Positions 44,485 through 54,632 are shown, counted from the stretch's first letter. The stretch is DNA of 64,000 nucleotides from Niveibacterium microcysteis (GCF_017161445.1 NZ_CP071060.1:3844001-3908000), one strand, 5' to 3'. The notes: generated by a model from the sequence alone, not told the origin. Made by a program: numbers and translations.

Positions 44485-45879
44485 TTAGCGCGGGCGCACG
44501 ATGGTGACGCTGCAGGGGGCGTCGCTGATGACCTTGTCTGCCACCGGCGGCAGGATGTTGCGGCCGACCAGATTGGGCGGCGGCGCGCCGATCAGGATGT
44601 GGTCGACGCTGTTGCCGCGCGCGTATTCGAGCAGGCCGTCTGCGGGGTCGGCCGCTTCCAGCACATGGAAAGTGATGCGGCTCGCCGGCAAGGCGATCGG
44701 CTCCGCCCAATGGCGCAGCTGGATCAGCTGTTGAAGATGCTGGCGCGGCCCGCTGGTGGCCTCGTCGGAGGTGCCCATCACCGGCTGTGGCTTGCTCACC
44801 GTCACGCATGCCACGCGCGCGTCAGGCATCGCCAGCGCGAAGCGGCGCACCGCGTTGCGAATTGCCTGTTGATGCTTTTCGTTGGTGTAGGCAGTGGCCA
44901 CGGCCACCATGATGATCGGCGCATCGCTGGCGCGAGCCGCCGGCGCGACCGTCACGTCAGGCTCGTAGCCAAGGCCGACGATCCAGTTGCGCAACCGCTG
45001 CAGCGCACCCTGCCGTCGCGTCCAGCGGCCACGCTCGGTGACCGCGACCTGGTCCGGATGCTGCAACTCGAAGGCCAGCTGCTTTGCGCTCGCAAGCCTG
45101 CGCTCGACGTTCACCTCGAGGCATCGGTAGATCGTTTCCTGCAGCGCTTCGGACAAGGCGGGCACCCGAGCGCGCGGCGGCACCGGGCTCTCGCGCAAGC
45201 GCTTTCGCATGCCACCGGGCGAACTGGGTGCGCCAAACGGATAGCTGCCGGTGGCGAATTCGTAGAGCATCACCCCCAGCGCGAACACGTCGCTGCGCGC
45301 CTCGGTGCGGATACCCAGCACCTGTTCGGGTGCGATGTATGGCGCCGAGCCGAGCGGGCGACGAAACGCTTCCGCGAGCAGATCCGGCAGGTGGGCATGA
45401 CGCGCAAGCCCCAGGTCGATCAGTACCGCACGGCCGTCGGGGCGCAGGATGATGTTGGAGGGCTTCAGGTCGAGATGGATGACCTCTTGCTCATGCAGTT
45501 GCTGCACCGCGTTGGCAACCGCCGCGCCGATGCGGCGCACCTCGGTCTCGGCGAGCGGGCCTTGATCGAGCAGATCAGACAAGGTCAGCCCTTCAACATG
45601 CTCCATCACCAAGTACGGACTGCGCTCCAGATCGCCCACCGCGTAGAGCTTTGGCACCGGGCCGCCGTCGAGCGCTTCGAGCACCATCTGTTCGACTTCG
45701 AAGCTGACTACGGTGGCACCAGGCTCGCCTTGCCCCAGGCGCGGCACTTTCATCACGGCGGGGCCAGGCAAGTCGTGACGCGACACGCGGTAGATCACAG
45801 CCATGCCGCCCGCATGCAGGCGAGACTCAATGCGGTAGCCGTCGATCTCGTCGCCCGGCGACAGCTCGGTCGCAAGCAT
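44485..45879 (-). CDS. Ser/Thr protein kinase fused to a universal stress protein domain
   Basis: 464 residues. Hanks-type kinase at about 10-275: glycine loop LHAGGMAVIYRV, ATP Lys in AVMKVPR, catalytic HLDLKPSNIIL (135-145), metal-binding DLG (155-157) in place of DFG. The residue before the catalytic Asp is Leu, not Arg, so it is a non-RD kinase that may not need loop phosphorylation. The last 150 residues form a universal-stress-protein domain (IIMVAVATAYTNEKHQQAI, HILIGAPPP, PCSVTIVRPR). The start shares one base with the stop of the metallophosphoesterase gene. Substrates are unknown; nearby transporters and stress genes are candidates. Confidence 0.9.
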   Translation of the reverse strand: MLATELSPGDEIDGYRIESRLHAGGMAVIYRVSRHDLPGPAVMKVPRLGQGEPGATVVSFEVEQMVLEALDGGPVPKLYAVGDLERSPYLVMEHVEGLTLSDLLDQGPLAETEVRRIGAAVANAVQQLHEQEVIHLDLKPSNIILRPDGRAVLIDLGLARHAHLPDLLAEAFRRPLGSAPYIAPEQVLGIRTEARSDVFALGVMLYEFATGSYPFGAPSSPGGMRKRLRESPVPPRARVPALSEALQETIYRCLEVNVERRLASAKQLAFELQHPDQVAVTERGRWTRRQGALQRLRNWIVGLGYEPDVTVAPAARASDAPIIMVAVATAYTNEKHQQAIRNAVRRFALAMPDARVACVTVSKPQPVMGTSDEATSGPRQHLQQLIQLRHWAEPIALPASRITFHVLEAADPADGLLEYARGNSVDHILIGAPPPNLVGRNILPPVADKVISDAPCSVTIVRPR

Positions 45880-46622
45880 CAGGCGAGCCCCTCGATCTGC
45901 AGCGCAAAACGTTCGGCGAGCCCGGCCCGGCGTATCTTGGCCGCGGCACTTGCTGTGTCGTAGGGCACGCGGTGATAACTCAGGCGAGCGCGACTGCGAT
46001 CGAACATCGCGTACCAGGCGCCGGTGCGGCCGTCGCGCGGCTGGCCGCAGGACCCAACAATACCGAGCCAGCTGCGATGCCGCCCGACCGGAATGCCGAA
46101 GCCCGGTGTCGGCATGAATGGCGTCAGCCGCCCGTCGGAGCCGACGTAGTACAAGGTCGGATCATGCACATGGCCACAGAAGACATAGCGCGTACCCGCC
46201 GCCAGCAGACTGGCGCGCGCATCGGCCGCGCTTGCAACGTAAGGAAACAGCTCGGGGTATTCCGCGCTGGCGTGCACCCAGGTGACGTCGTCGTCCCTCA
46301 CCACCAGCGGCAACTGCGCGAGGAAGGCTCGCTGTTCGTCGTTGAGCTGCGGAATGGTCCATTCGATCGCGGCCTGCGCCTCGTCGTTCATCGGCTCCTG
46401 GCTGCGACCGACGGCTGCGGCATCGTGGTTGCCGAGCACGGCAACATGAAGGGATGTCCCTAGCGCGAGGATGCGGTCAATCACCGGGCCGGGATCGGCA
46501 CCATAGCCAACCAGATCGCCGAGCACCGCAAAAGCGTCCGCCCCCTCCTGCCGCGCATGCTCAAGACAGGCGTCGAGCGCCTCGATGTTGCTATGGATAT
46601 CGGCAAGCAGCGCGAGTTTCAC
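45879..46622 (-). CDS. Calcineurin-like metallophosphoesterase
   Basis: 247 residues. Metal-site motifs ADIHSN, GDLVGYGADPG, LGNHDAA and CGHVHDPT in order. Such bacterial enzymes include Ser/Thr protein phosphatases (PrpE/PP1-like) and nucleotide phosphodiesterases. Translational coupling to a Ser/Thr kinase suggests an opposing phosphatase (inference). Confidence 0.87.
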   Translation of the reverse strand: MKLALLADIHSNIEALDACLEHARQEGADAFAVLGDLVGYGADPGPVIDRILALGTSLHVAVLGNHDAAAVGRSQEPMNDEAQAAIEWTIPQLNDEQRAFLAQLPLVVRDDDVTWVHASAEYPELFPYVASAADARASLLAAGTRYVFCGHVHDPTLYYVGSDGRLTPFMPTPGFGIPVGRHRSWLGIVGSCGQPRDGRTGAWYAMFDRSRARLSYHRVPYDTASAAAKIRRAGLAERFALQIEGLA

Positions 46623-46650
46623 GACGCCCCCAGGGCAGCGCAGCCCAGGA

Positions 46651-46863
46651 TCACTTGTTCATCAGTTTGATCACCAGCCACAGCGCAAGTCCGACGAGGA
46701 CCACGCCGCCGAGCACAAGCATCAACTGGCCACCGGAGATCTCCATCTCACCCACAGCGCCGGTGCCGGAGTCGCCGCCGGATGCCAGCGCCATCATCGG
46801 CGAGCATAGCGCCATCGCGGCAGCGGTGCGTAGATTCATTGGGATACGAAGCATCCGCTTCAT
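46651..46863 (-). CDS. Small secreted or membrane protein of unknown function
   Basis: 70 residues. A hydrophobic N-terminal segment (AAAMALCSPMMALA, about 14-27) like a signal, a short Gly/Ser linker, then a C-terminal helix (LMLVLGGVVLVGLALWLVIK) ending in LMNK. ATG 46863 has GGAGAG at proper spacing. Located between a transporter terminator and the phosphoesterase gene, same strand. No family recognised. Confidence 0.65.
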   Translation of the reverse strand: MKRMLRIPMNLRTAAAMALCSPMMALASGGDSGTGAVGEMEISGGQLMLVLGGVVLVGLALWLVIKLMNK

Positions 46864-46877
46864 CGTGCGTACTCTCC

Positions 46878-46905
46878 AAAAAAACCGCCCGGCACGAGCC
46901 GGGCG
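46878..46905 (-). terminator. Terminator of the MHS transporter gene
   Basis: CGCCCGGC (46886-46893), loop ACGA, GCCGGGCG (46898-46905), with A run 46878-46884 giving the minus-strand U tract. Confidence 0.88.
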
Positions 46906-46938
46906 TTGAATCAGGGCGGGCTCGCCCGCCCCGTTGCA

Positions 46939-48612
46939 TCACGCGTGGTGAATATCGCGGTCCTTGGTTTCAGGCATGAACAGTGTGCCGATCACAGCGG
47001 TCATCACCGCGATCACGATCGGGTACCAGAGGCCGTAGTAGATATCGCCCGTGGCCGCCACCATCGCGAACGCCACCGTCGGCAGGAAGCCGCCGAACCA
47101 GCCGTTGCCGATGTGATATGGCAGCGACATCGAGGTATAGCGGATGCGCGCCGGGAACAGCTCGACGAGCCAGGCGGCAATCGGGCCGTACACCATGGTC
47201 ACGTAGATCACGAGGATCGTGAGCAGCAGCAGCACCATCGGGATGTTGGTCTTGGCCGGGTCGGCCTTGTCCGGGTAGCCGGCTGCCTTCAGGGCTGCGC
47301 CGAGTTCCTTGTCGAACGCGTCCTTCTTGGCCTTGGCTTCGTCCTTCGGCAAACCGGTGCCCTCGTAGGCGGAGATCACGGTCGAGCCGATCTTGATCTG
47401 CGCCACTGCGCCCGGGGCAGCCGCCTCGTTCGAGTACGGGATGTACTTCTTCGCCAGCGCGCCCTTGGCGATATCGCAGGAGCTGGTGAACTTGGCTTTG
47501 CCGACCGGGTCGAACTGGAATGAGCAGGCCTTGTCGTCCGCCACCACGACCACCGGGCTGGCCGCCTGTGCGGCGAAGATGTCCGGGTTGCCGTACTGGG
47601 TCAGCGCCTTGAAGATCGGGAAGTAGGTCAGCGCCGCCAGCACACAGCCGATCATGATGATCGGCTTGCGACCGATCTTGTCCGACAGACCGCCAAACAC
47701 GATGAAGAACGGCGTGCCGATCGCGAGCGAGCCGGCGATCAGCAGGTTGGCGGTCATCGGGTCGATCTTGAGCGTCTGCAACAGGAAGAACAGCGCGTAG
47801 AACTGGCCGGTGTACCAGACCACTGCCTGACCTGCGGTGCCACCAAGCAGCGAGAAGATCACCACCTTGAGGTTTTCCCAGCGCGCGAAGGACTCGGTCA
47901 GCGGCGCCTTGGAGGCCTTGCCCTCCTCCTTCATCTTCTTGAACACCGGTGACTCGTTGAGCTGCAGACGGATGTAGACCGACACGATCAGCAGCAGCAC
48001 CGAGATCAGGAACGGAATCCGCCAGCCCCAATCCTCGAACTCATCCTTGCCCAGCAGCGTGCGGCAGGTAAGGATCACCAGCAGCGACAGGAACAGGCCC
48101 AGCGTAGCCGTGGTCTGGATGAACGAGGTGAACAGGCCGCGTTTGCCTTTCGGCGCATGCTCCGCGACGTAGGTGGCCGCGCCGCCGTACTCGCCGCCGA
48201 GTGCGAGGCCTTGCAGCAGACGCAGCGAGATCAGGATCACCGGCGCCGCAACACCGATTTGCGCATAGGTGGGCAACATACCAACGATGGCCGTCGAGAT
48301 ACCCATGATCAGGATCGTCACCAGGAAGGTGTACTTGCGGCCGATCATGTCGCCGAGGCGGCCGAACACGATCGCGCCGAAGGGGCGCACCGCAAAACCG
48401 GCAGCAAACGCCAGCAAGGCGAAGATGAACGAGGTGGTCTCGTTCACGCCGGCAAAGAAGTGCTTGGCGATGATGGCCGCCAGCGAACCGTAGAGATAGA
48501 AGTCGTACCACTCGAACACCGTGCCGAGGGATGACGCAAAGATCACCTTGCGTTCCTCGGCAGTGATGCCACGAGCCTGCGGCTCGATAGCCATGCTGCC
48601 AACTTGTGCCAT
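46939..48612 (-). CDS. MFS transporter of the metabolite:H+ symporter (MHS) family
   Basis: 557 residues. SSLGTVFEWYDFYLYGSL and RPFGAIVFGRLGDMIGRKYTF are the ProP/KgtP/ShiA-type signature; LALGGEYGGAATYVAEHAP is also diagnostic. Between later helices (about residues 345-445) there is a long polar insert with two cysteines. GGAGGAGAC precedes the start at 48612. The substrate class is probably a carboxylate or osmolyte. It lies next to a TctE/TctD-like pair and behind 11-bp repeats, so is probably its target. Confidence 0.88.
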   Translation of the reverse strand: MAQVGSMAIEPQARGITAEERKVIFASSLGTVFEWYDFYLYGSLAAIIAKHFFAGVNETTSFIFALLAFAAGFAVRPFGAIVFGRLGDMIGRKYTFLVTILIMGISTAIVGMLPTYAQIGVAAPVILISLRLLQGLALGGEYGGAATYVAEHAPKGKRGLFTSFIQTTATLGLFLSLLVILTCRTLLGKDEFEDWGWRIPFLISVLLLIVSVYIRLQLNESPVFKKMKEEGKASKAPLTESFARWENLKVVIFSLLGGTAGQAVVWYTGQFYALFFLLQTLKIDPMTANLLIAGSLAIGTPFFIVFGGLSDKIGRKPIIMIGCVLAALTYFPIFKALTQYGNPDIFAAQAASPVVVVADDKACSFQFDPVGKAKFTSSCDIAKGALAKKYIPYSNEAAAPGAVAQIKIGSTVISAYEGTGLPKDEAKAKKDAFDKELGAALKAAGYPDKADPAKTNIPMVLLLLTILVIYVTMVYGPIAAWLVELFPARIRYTSMSLPYHIGNGWFGGFLPTVAFAMVAATGDIYYGLWYPIVIAVMTAVIGTLFMPETKDRDIHHA

Positions 48613-48692
48613 GTCTCCTCCAATTGGGTTGGTGCTGCAGTCGCCCCGTCTTTCTAGACGGATGTACGACGGATGCAGGCTAGGAGGGCTGA

Positions 48693-48710
48693 CTTACGGG
48701 CGACTTACGC
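48693..48710. repeat. Two 11-bp-spaced CTTACG repeats upstream of the MHS transporter
   Basis: CTTACGG at 48693 and CTTACGC at 48704, spaced exactly 11 bp, 80 nt upstream of the transporter start. Same unit as in the repeat array at 44429-44468. Confidence 0.65.
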
Positions 48711-48760
48711 TGCAATGCACCAAAAAACGAGCGCTGGTGCGGGTTTACGCAGAACGGCGG

Positions 48761-50260
48761 TCATTCGCCCATGGCTTGCGGACGCGGCCCGACAGGTTCG
48801 CCGGCGCGTGGAAATTCGATCAGGAATCGGGTGCCGACGCCGCCCGGGCCGTGTTCGAGGCGAATCGTCGCGGCGTGCAGATCGGCAATCTCGCGCACGA
48901 TCGGCAGCCCTAACCCGCTGCCTTCCACGCCGCTGCCCAACACGCGGTAGAAGCGCTCGAAGACGCGTTCGCGATCCTCCTCGGGGATGCCAACACCGTC
49001 GTCCTGCACCCCGAGCAGCGCAACACGCGGGCGCGCTGCATCGTAGGCCGAGAACACCGTGACATGGCCGCCCCGCGGCGTGTATTTGATCGCGTTGTCG
49101 ATCAGGTTCTTCAGCATCTCGCGCAGCAACACCGGCATACCGTCCACCGCAAGCGGCCAGCCGGTCGTCTCGACGCCCAGATCGACGCCCTTGTGCAGGG
49201 CGCGCGGCACGAACTCGGTTGCCACTTCGCGCACCAGCTGCTCCAGGTCGATCCGCTCGAGGCCGCTGCGGCCGTGTGAACTCGCCTCGGCGCGGGCCAG
49301 CGCGAGCAGCTGGTTGATCAAGTGCGCGGCACGCTCAGCGCCGGTGTGAATGCGTTGCAGGGAGTCGCGCAGCGCCTCGGGATCGTGTTCGGACAAGGCC
49401 AGTTCGGTCTGCATCTTCAGCCCGGCAAGCGGCGTGCGCATCTGATGTGCCGCGTCGGCCACAAAGCGTTGCTGAGCCTGCAGGTTCTCGTCGAGGCGCT
49501 GCATCATGTCGTTGAACGCGATGATCAAGGGCCGCACTTCCTCCGGCACGCTTGCAGGCTCGATCGGCGAAAGATCGGCCGGGCGGCGCCGGCGAATCAG
49601 CGCCTGCAGCCGGTTGAGCGGCGCAATCCCGCGCGTGAGGCCCAGCCACACCAGCACCACCGTCGCCGGAATCACAAGAAACTGCGGCAACAGCACGCCG
49701 GTGACGATGCGTGAGGCGAGCGCCTCGCGCTTGTTGCGCGTTTCAGCGACCTGCACAATCGCCTCGCCCTTACCGTCCGGCAGCAAAAAGCGGCGGCGCG
49801 CGATGCGCACATCCTCGCCCGCAATTTCGAGGTCGGCGAAATGAAGGGCGCGCGCGGGGTGTTCGTCGTCCTCCGCCGGCTCAGGTGGTGGCGGCGGTAG
49901 TTCGACATCCCCCACGACCAGTTCGCCGCGCGGGCCGATCACCTGGTAGTAGATCGCATCTTCTTCGTCGGCACGCAGCAGTGCGCGCGCCGGCGCCGGG
50001 AAGTTCACCGTCACCCGCCCCATCGCGTCGACCTGCATCAGCCTTGCAATGGCGGCGACGTTCGCTTCCAAGGCCCGATCGTATGGTTTGTCGGCAATGC
50101 CCTGCGCGACATGGTGGGTAGCGATGATCGAGATGGGCCACAGGAACAGCAGCGGCGCGAGCATCCAGTCGAGGATCTCGCCGAACAGGGAATACGGCGG
50201 GCGTCGCCCTCCCGCGCCGCCCTTGGACGACGCGGAGCCGGGCCATCTAGGTAGCCGCAT
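48761..50260 (-). CDS. TctE-like sensor histidine kinase
   Basis: About 499 residues. N-terminal helix (ILDWMLAPLLFLWPISII), a periplasmic 2CSK-type sensor loop (about 40-175, with PPPPPEP), second helix near 180-200, H-box RFVADAAHQMRTPLAGLKMQ and an ATPase ending GSGLGLPIVREIADLHA. ATG 50260 is chosen; TTG 50272 is possible. It overlaps its regulator's stop. TctE-type kinases sense carboxylates, which fits the neighbouring transporters. Confidence 0.92.
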   Translation of the reverse strand: MRLPRWPGSASSKGGAGGRRPPYSLFGEILDWMLAPLLFLWPISIIATHHVAQGIADKPYDRALEANVAAIARLMQVDAMGRVTVNFPAPARALLRADEEDAIYYQVIGPRGELVVGDVELPPPPPEPAEDDEHPARALHFADLEIAGEDVRIARRRFLLPDGKGEAIVQVAETRNKREALASRIVTGVLLPQFLVIPATVVLVWLGLTRGIAPLNRLQALIRRRRPADLSPIEPASVPEEVRPLIIAFNDMMQRLDENLQAQQRFVADAAHQMRTPLAGLKMQTELALSEHDPEALRDSLQRIHTGAERAAHLINQLLALARAEASSHGRSGLERIDLEQLVREVATEFVPRALHKGVDLGVETTGWPLAVDGMPVLLREMLKNLIDNAIKYTPRGGHVTVFSAYDAARPRVALLGVQDDGVGIPEEDRERVFERFYRVLGSGVEGSGLGLPIVREIADLHAATIRLEHGPGGVGTRFLIEFPRAGEPVGPRPQAMGE

Positions 50261-50921
50261 CCGGCTTTTCAAGGCAGTAACCGAGCCCGCGCACCGTGGC
50301 GATCTTCAGGCCCGACGGCTCCAGCTTCTTGCGCAGGCGATGGACGTAGACCTCGATCGCGTTGTGCGAGACCTCCTCGCCCCATCCGCACAGATGGTCG
50401 ACCAGCTGCTCCTTGCTCACCAGGCGCCCGGCGCGCAGCAACAGCGTTTCCAGCACGCCGATCTCGCGCGCGGAGAGCTCCACAACCTGGCCACCCACCA
50501 TAACGACGCGGTCCGCCTGGTCGTAGGACAGCGCCCCGAGCGTGATGCAGCGCCCCTGCCCGGTGCCCCGCCGCGTCAGCGCGCGGGCGCGCGCTTCGAG
50601 TTCGGGCAGCGCGAAGGGCTTGGTCATGTAGTCGTCAGCACCGGCATCGAGCCCGCGCACACGCTCTTCGATCGCATCCTGTGCGGTGAGAATCAGAACC
50701 GGCGTGGTCGATTTGCGCCCACGCAGGCGCTTGAGCACTTCGATGCCCGGAAGTTTTGGCAGGCCCAGGTCAAGCACCACCAGGTCGTATGACTGGCTGG
50801 CGAGCGCGGCATCGGCCTCGCTGCCGGTTGGCACATGATCGACCGCGAAGCCGCCGCGTTTGAGCGCGCGAATCAGCGCATCGGCAATGATCTCGTCGTC
50901 TTCAGCGAGCAGGATTCTCAT
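50247..50921 (-). CDS. TctD/QseB-like OmpR-family response regulator
   Basis: 224 residues. MRILLAEDDEIIADAL, phosphoacceptor Asp in LVVLDLGLPKLPGIEVLKRL, YMTKPFALPELEARARAL and C-terminal winged helix VVELSAREIGVLETLLLRAG with EVYVHRLRKKLE. The start at 50921 is the canonical one; an in-frame extension crosses a terminator. Likely binder of the 11-bp repeats upstream of both transporter units (inference). Confidence 0.93.
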   Translation of the reverse strand: MRILLAEDDEIIADALIRALKRGGFAVDHVPTGSEADAALASQSYDLVVLDLGLPKLPGIEVLKRLRGRKSTTPVLILTAQDAIEERVRGLDAGADDYMTKPFALPELEARARALTRRGTGQGRCITLGALSYDQADRVVMVGGQVVELSAREIGVLETLLLRAGRLVSKEQLVDHLCGWGEEVSHNAIEVYVHRLRKKLEPSGLKIATVRGLGYCLEKPDAAT

Positions 50922-51028
50922 GGGATGCCCCGGGAGCCGCACTGGCAGGACGCCAGCGCGCTGCGAACGGCAGTTTAGCACCCACCCCCCTTGAGGCGTC
51001 ACAGCACCTGCGGGGCGCCGGAAGGGCG

Positions 51029-51058
51029 AAAAAAAGCCCCGCACGAAACGCACGGGGC
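51029..51058 (-). terminator. Intrinsic terminator upstream of the response regulator gene
   Basis: GCCCCG (51036-51041) and CGGGGC (51053-51058) with seven A's at 51029-51035 (U tract on the minus strand). It lies 108 nt before the regulator start and about 32 nt after a predicted transcription start, so it would end a very short RNA or attenuate the operon. Confidence 0.65.
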
Positions 51059-51096
51059 CTCAGGAATGTTTGGCCACGTGAGGGCAGCCGTTTTCG

Positions 51097-51124
51097 ATAT
51101 TACTGTTGCGTGCCCGCAAATCAA
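51097..51124 (-). promoter_or_regulatory. Minus-strand sigma-70 promoter upstream of the two-component operon
   Basis: On the minus strand TTGATT (51119-51124) and TAATAT (51097-51102) are 16 bp apart, predicting a start near 51090. The first feature it meets is the terminator at 51029-51058. Confidence 0.5.
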
Positions 51125-51411
51125 GAGGCAAATCGCGGCGGGCTCCCTGCGGCTGTTTGTGCGAGCCGTTCTCATCAGCACCAAAGCCTTGTCGCGCATG
51201 GTTCAGCAACCCCGGAATTTGCAAAACGCATACCCTTCATCGATCATTGCGGCCATACGCCAGCGGATTGCATTTGTCGTATTCCCGCAACAACGCCGCG
51301 TTAAGCCGTTTCGACGCCGTCGCGGCGCGGCATTGCGCCGGGCCGCAGAAGCAAGCACAGTAAGAAAAGAAAGAGGCGCATACAACGATGTGCGCCAGCG
51401 AGAGAGACAAC
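51125..51411. other. Gap without recognised gene
   Basis: About 290 nt between the minus-strand promoter and the hypothetical gene at 51412. No coding frame with ribosome-binding site, tRNA or repeat seen. The right end is A/G-rich (AAGAAAAGAAAGAGG near 51365) and may be leader of the downstream gene. Confidence 0.4.
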
Positions 51412-51957
51412 ATGAGAGATACCGTCTTCTTCAAGACTGAGGCCGGCGCGCAGGAGATCACCGCGCGTCAGATCCGCCTGCATCCGCGCGTGCGCTCCCT
51501 GCTCGTGCTGATCGACGGCAAGCACCGTGCAGGCGAACTGCTCGATACACTGCAGACAATCGGGGTCACCGAGGACAGCTTCCGCGAACTGATCGGCCAC
51601 GGGCTGATCGCGGGTACCGGGGCCGAGGCCAACGCCCCGCCTGTTGCAATCGAAGCGTCGCCCGACGCGCCAGACACCGAAATCCCCGCCGCAGCCGGTG
51701 AAGATGTGGCGCAGGCGGCGCCCGCCGACGAGCAGGAGCAGCGCCGCGCGCTGTACGCCTATTTCAACCTGCATATCCGCGAAACGCTGGGGCTGCGCGG
51801 TTTCATGCTGCAACTGCAGGTCGAGAAGGCCGAAACGCTCGCCGACTACGCTGCGATCCGCGACCAATTCCTCGCCGCAGCGCGCAAGTCCAAAGGTGAA
51901 GTGGTGGCGGCTGCCATGCAAGCCGAACTCGATCGCCTGCTCGCACCGCCCGCCTGA
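51412..51957 (+). CDS. Conserved-type hypothetical protein
   Basis: 181 residues, cytosolic. The N-terminal third (ITARQIRLHPRVRSLLVLID, then GELLDTLQTIGVTEDSFREL and GLIAG) reads like a small winged-helix module. A Pro/Ala/Glu-rich linker follows (about 75-105), then a helical C-terminal part with LRGFMLQLQVEKAETLADYA. Function not recognised. ATG 51412 has GAGAGA upstream; ATG 51388 is an alternative. It converges on groEL across a bidirectional terminator. Confidence 0.75.
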   Translation: MRDTVFFKTEAGAQEITARQIRLHPRVRSLLVLIDGKHRAGELLDTLQTIGVTEDSFRELIGHGLIAGTGAEANAPPVAIEASPDAPDTEIPAAAGEDVAQAAPADEQEQRRALYAYFNLHIRETLGLRGFMLQLQVEKAETLADYAAIRDQFLAAARKSKGEVVAAAMQAELDRLLAPPA

Positions 51958-51985
51958 GCCCGCCGCAAACGGCGCCCCCAAAAAA

Positions 51986-52009
51986 GAAACCCCGCCGGAG
52001 CGGGGTTTC
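51986..52009. terminator. Bidirectional terminator between hypothetical gene and groEL
   Basis: GAAACCCCGC (51986-51995), loop CGGA, GCGGGGTTTC (52000-52009), flanked by A's on the left and T-rich sequence on the right; serves both convergent transcripts. Confidence 0.88.
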
Positions 52010-52040
52010 TTCATTCAGCCGTTCGGATGAACCGGGACAA

Positions 52041-53711
<1,671 letters not shown>

Positions 53712-53732
53712 TCAGACCGGGGAACGGGAGGC

Positions 53733-54023
53733 TCAGGCCTCGACCACGCCCAGGATGTCTTCTTCACGCATGACCAGGACTTCCTGGCCATCGACCTTGA
53801 CGGTCTGGCCGGCGTACTTGCCGAACAGCACGCGGTCGCCAACCTTCAGATCAACCTTGCGCACTTCACCGTTGTCCAGGAACTTGCCCGGGCCAACTGC
53901 GACGACTTCGCCCTGGTCCGGCTTCTCGCCTGCGGAATCAGGGATCACGATGCCGGATGCGGTGGTGCGCTCGGCTTCGATGCGCTTGACGATCACACGG
54001 TCGTGCAAAGGACGGATCTTCAT
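53733..54023 (-). CDS. groS: Co-chaperonin GroES
   Basis: 96 residues. [39 protein letters not shown] and the mobile-loop region are typical. The start at 54023 has GAGGAG upstream; the ORF extension to 54053 is not used. It caps the GroEL ring. Confidence 0.98.
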   Translation of the reverse strand: MKIRPLHDRVIVKRIEAERTTASGIVIPDSAGEKPDQGEVVAVGPGKFLDNGEVRKVDLKVGDRVLFGKYAGQTVKVDGQEVLVMREEDILGVVEA

Positions 54024-54119
54024 CAGGTCACTCCTCGTACGTAGTACGTTCAATGAATCGGGCCGGCGAACCGGCCCCGAAAAAACGGTAGCGGCGGGGT
54101 GCGTTTGCGCGCCATGCTG

Positions 54120-54146
54120 TTAGCACTCACCCCTGACGAGTGCTAA
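54120..54146 (-). promoter_or_regulatory. CIRCE element (HrcA operator)
   Basis: TTAGCACTC (54120-54128), nine bases, GAGTGCTAA (54138-54146), a perfect match to the CIRCE consensus, 97 nt before groES. It overlaps the groESL promoter, so HrcA should repress transcription at low temperature. hrcA is not in the window. Confidence 0.97.
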
Positions 54147-54174
54147 TAATAGGTGCGACCTCCCCCCTTTTCAA
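54146..54174 (-). promoter_or_regulatory. groESL sigma-70 promoter
   Basis: On the minus strand TTGAAA (54169-54174) and TATTAT (54146-54151) are spaced exactly 17 bp. The -10 box adjoins the CIRCE element, so transcription starts within the operator. Confidence 0.85.
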
Positions 54175-54245
54175 GTCGCGACCTTCAAAAAACCGGCGGC
54201 AACGCGCGCGCCGAGACGCACGCCAAACGCTGCCAGATGACGCGG

Positions 54246-54632
54246 CTATGCCGCCCTTGCTGGCGACAGCCTGCTGCGCGCCGCCGTCCGCACCGTGTTC
54301 GGGCGGCTTAGCCCGGCCGCCATGGACAACTCGTAGTTAGCGTTACTGCGGGCACGTGCGGCCGCGAACTTGAGCGCCTCAACCAGCTCGACCTGCTCGC
54401 CGACAGCAAGCGACCGCCCCTCGAGCGCACGTAGCCGGCGAGCAAGGCGGCGTCGGCAGTTAACACCCGCTTCGTGGATTTGATGCTCGACCTCTGCGAT
54501 GGCGCGGGTTACGTCCTCTGACGTCAAGGGCGCGCCTGAATAGCGATCACGCAGCATCCGGCCGCGGCTGCGAAATTCATTGAGAACGGTTTGATGGATT
54601 GCGCTGGCGGTCAGCGTTGAGTTGGTGCTCAT
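54246..54632 (-). CDS. Hypothetical protein, Arg/Ala-rich
   Basis: 128 residues, no signal or membrane segment. Helical throughout: TSEDVTRAIAEVEHQIHEAG, then RRRLARRLRALEGRSLAVGE and EALKFAAARARSNANYELS. AGGAG precedes ATG 54632. No family recognised. It is divergent from the kinase region to its right. Confidence 0.6.
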   Translation of the reverse strand: MSTNSTLTASAIHQTVLNEFRSRGRMLRDRYSGAPLTSEDVTRAIAEVEHQIHEAGVNCRRRLARRLRALEGRSLAVGEQVELVEALKFAAARARSNANYELSMAAGLSRPNTVRTAARSRLSPARAA

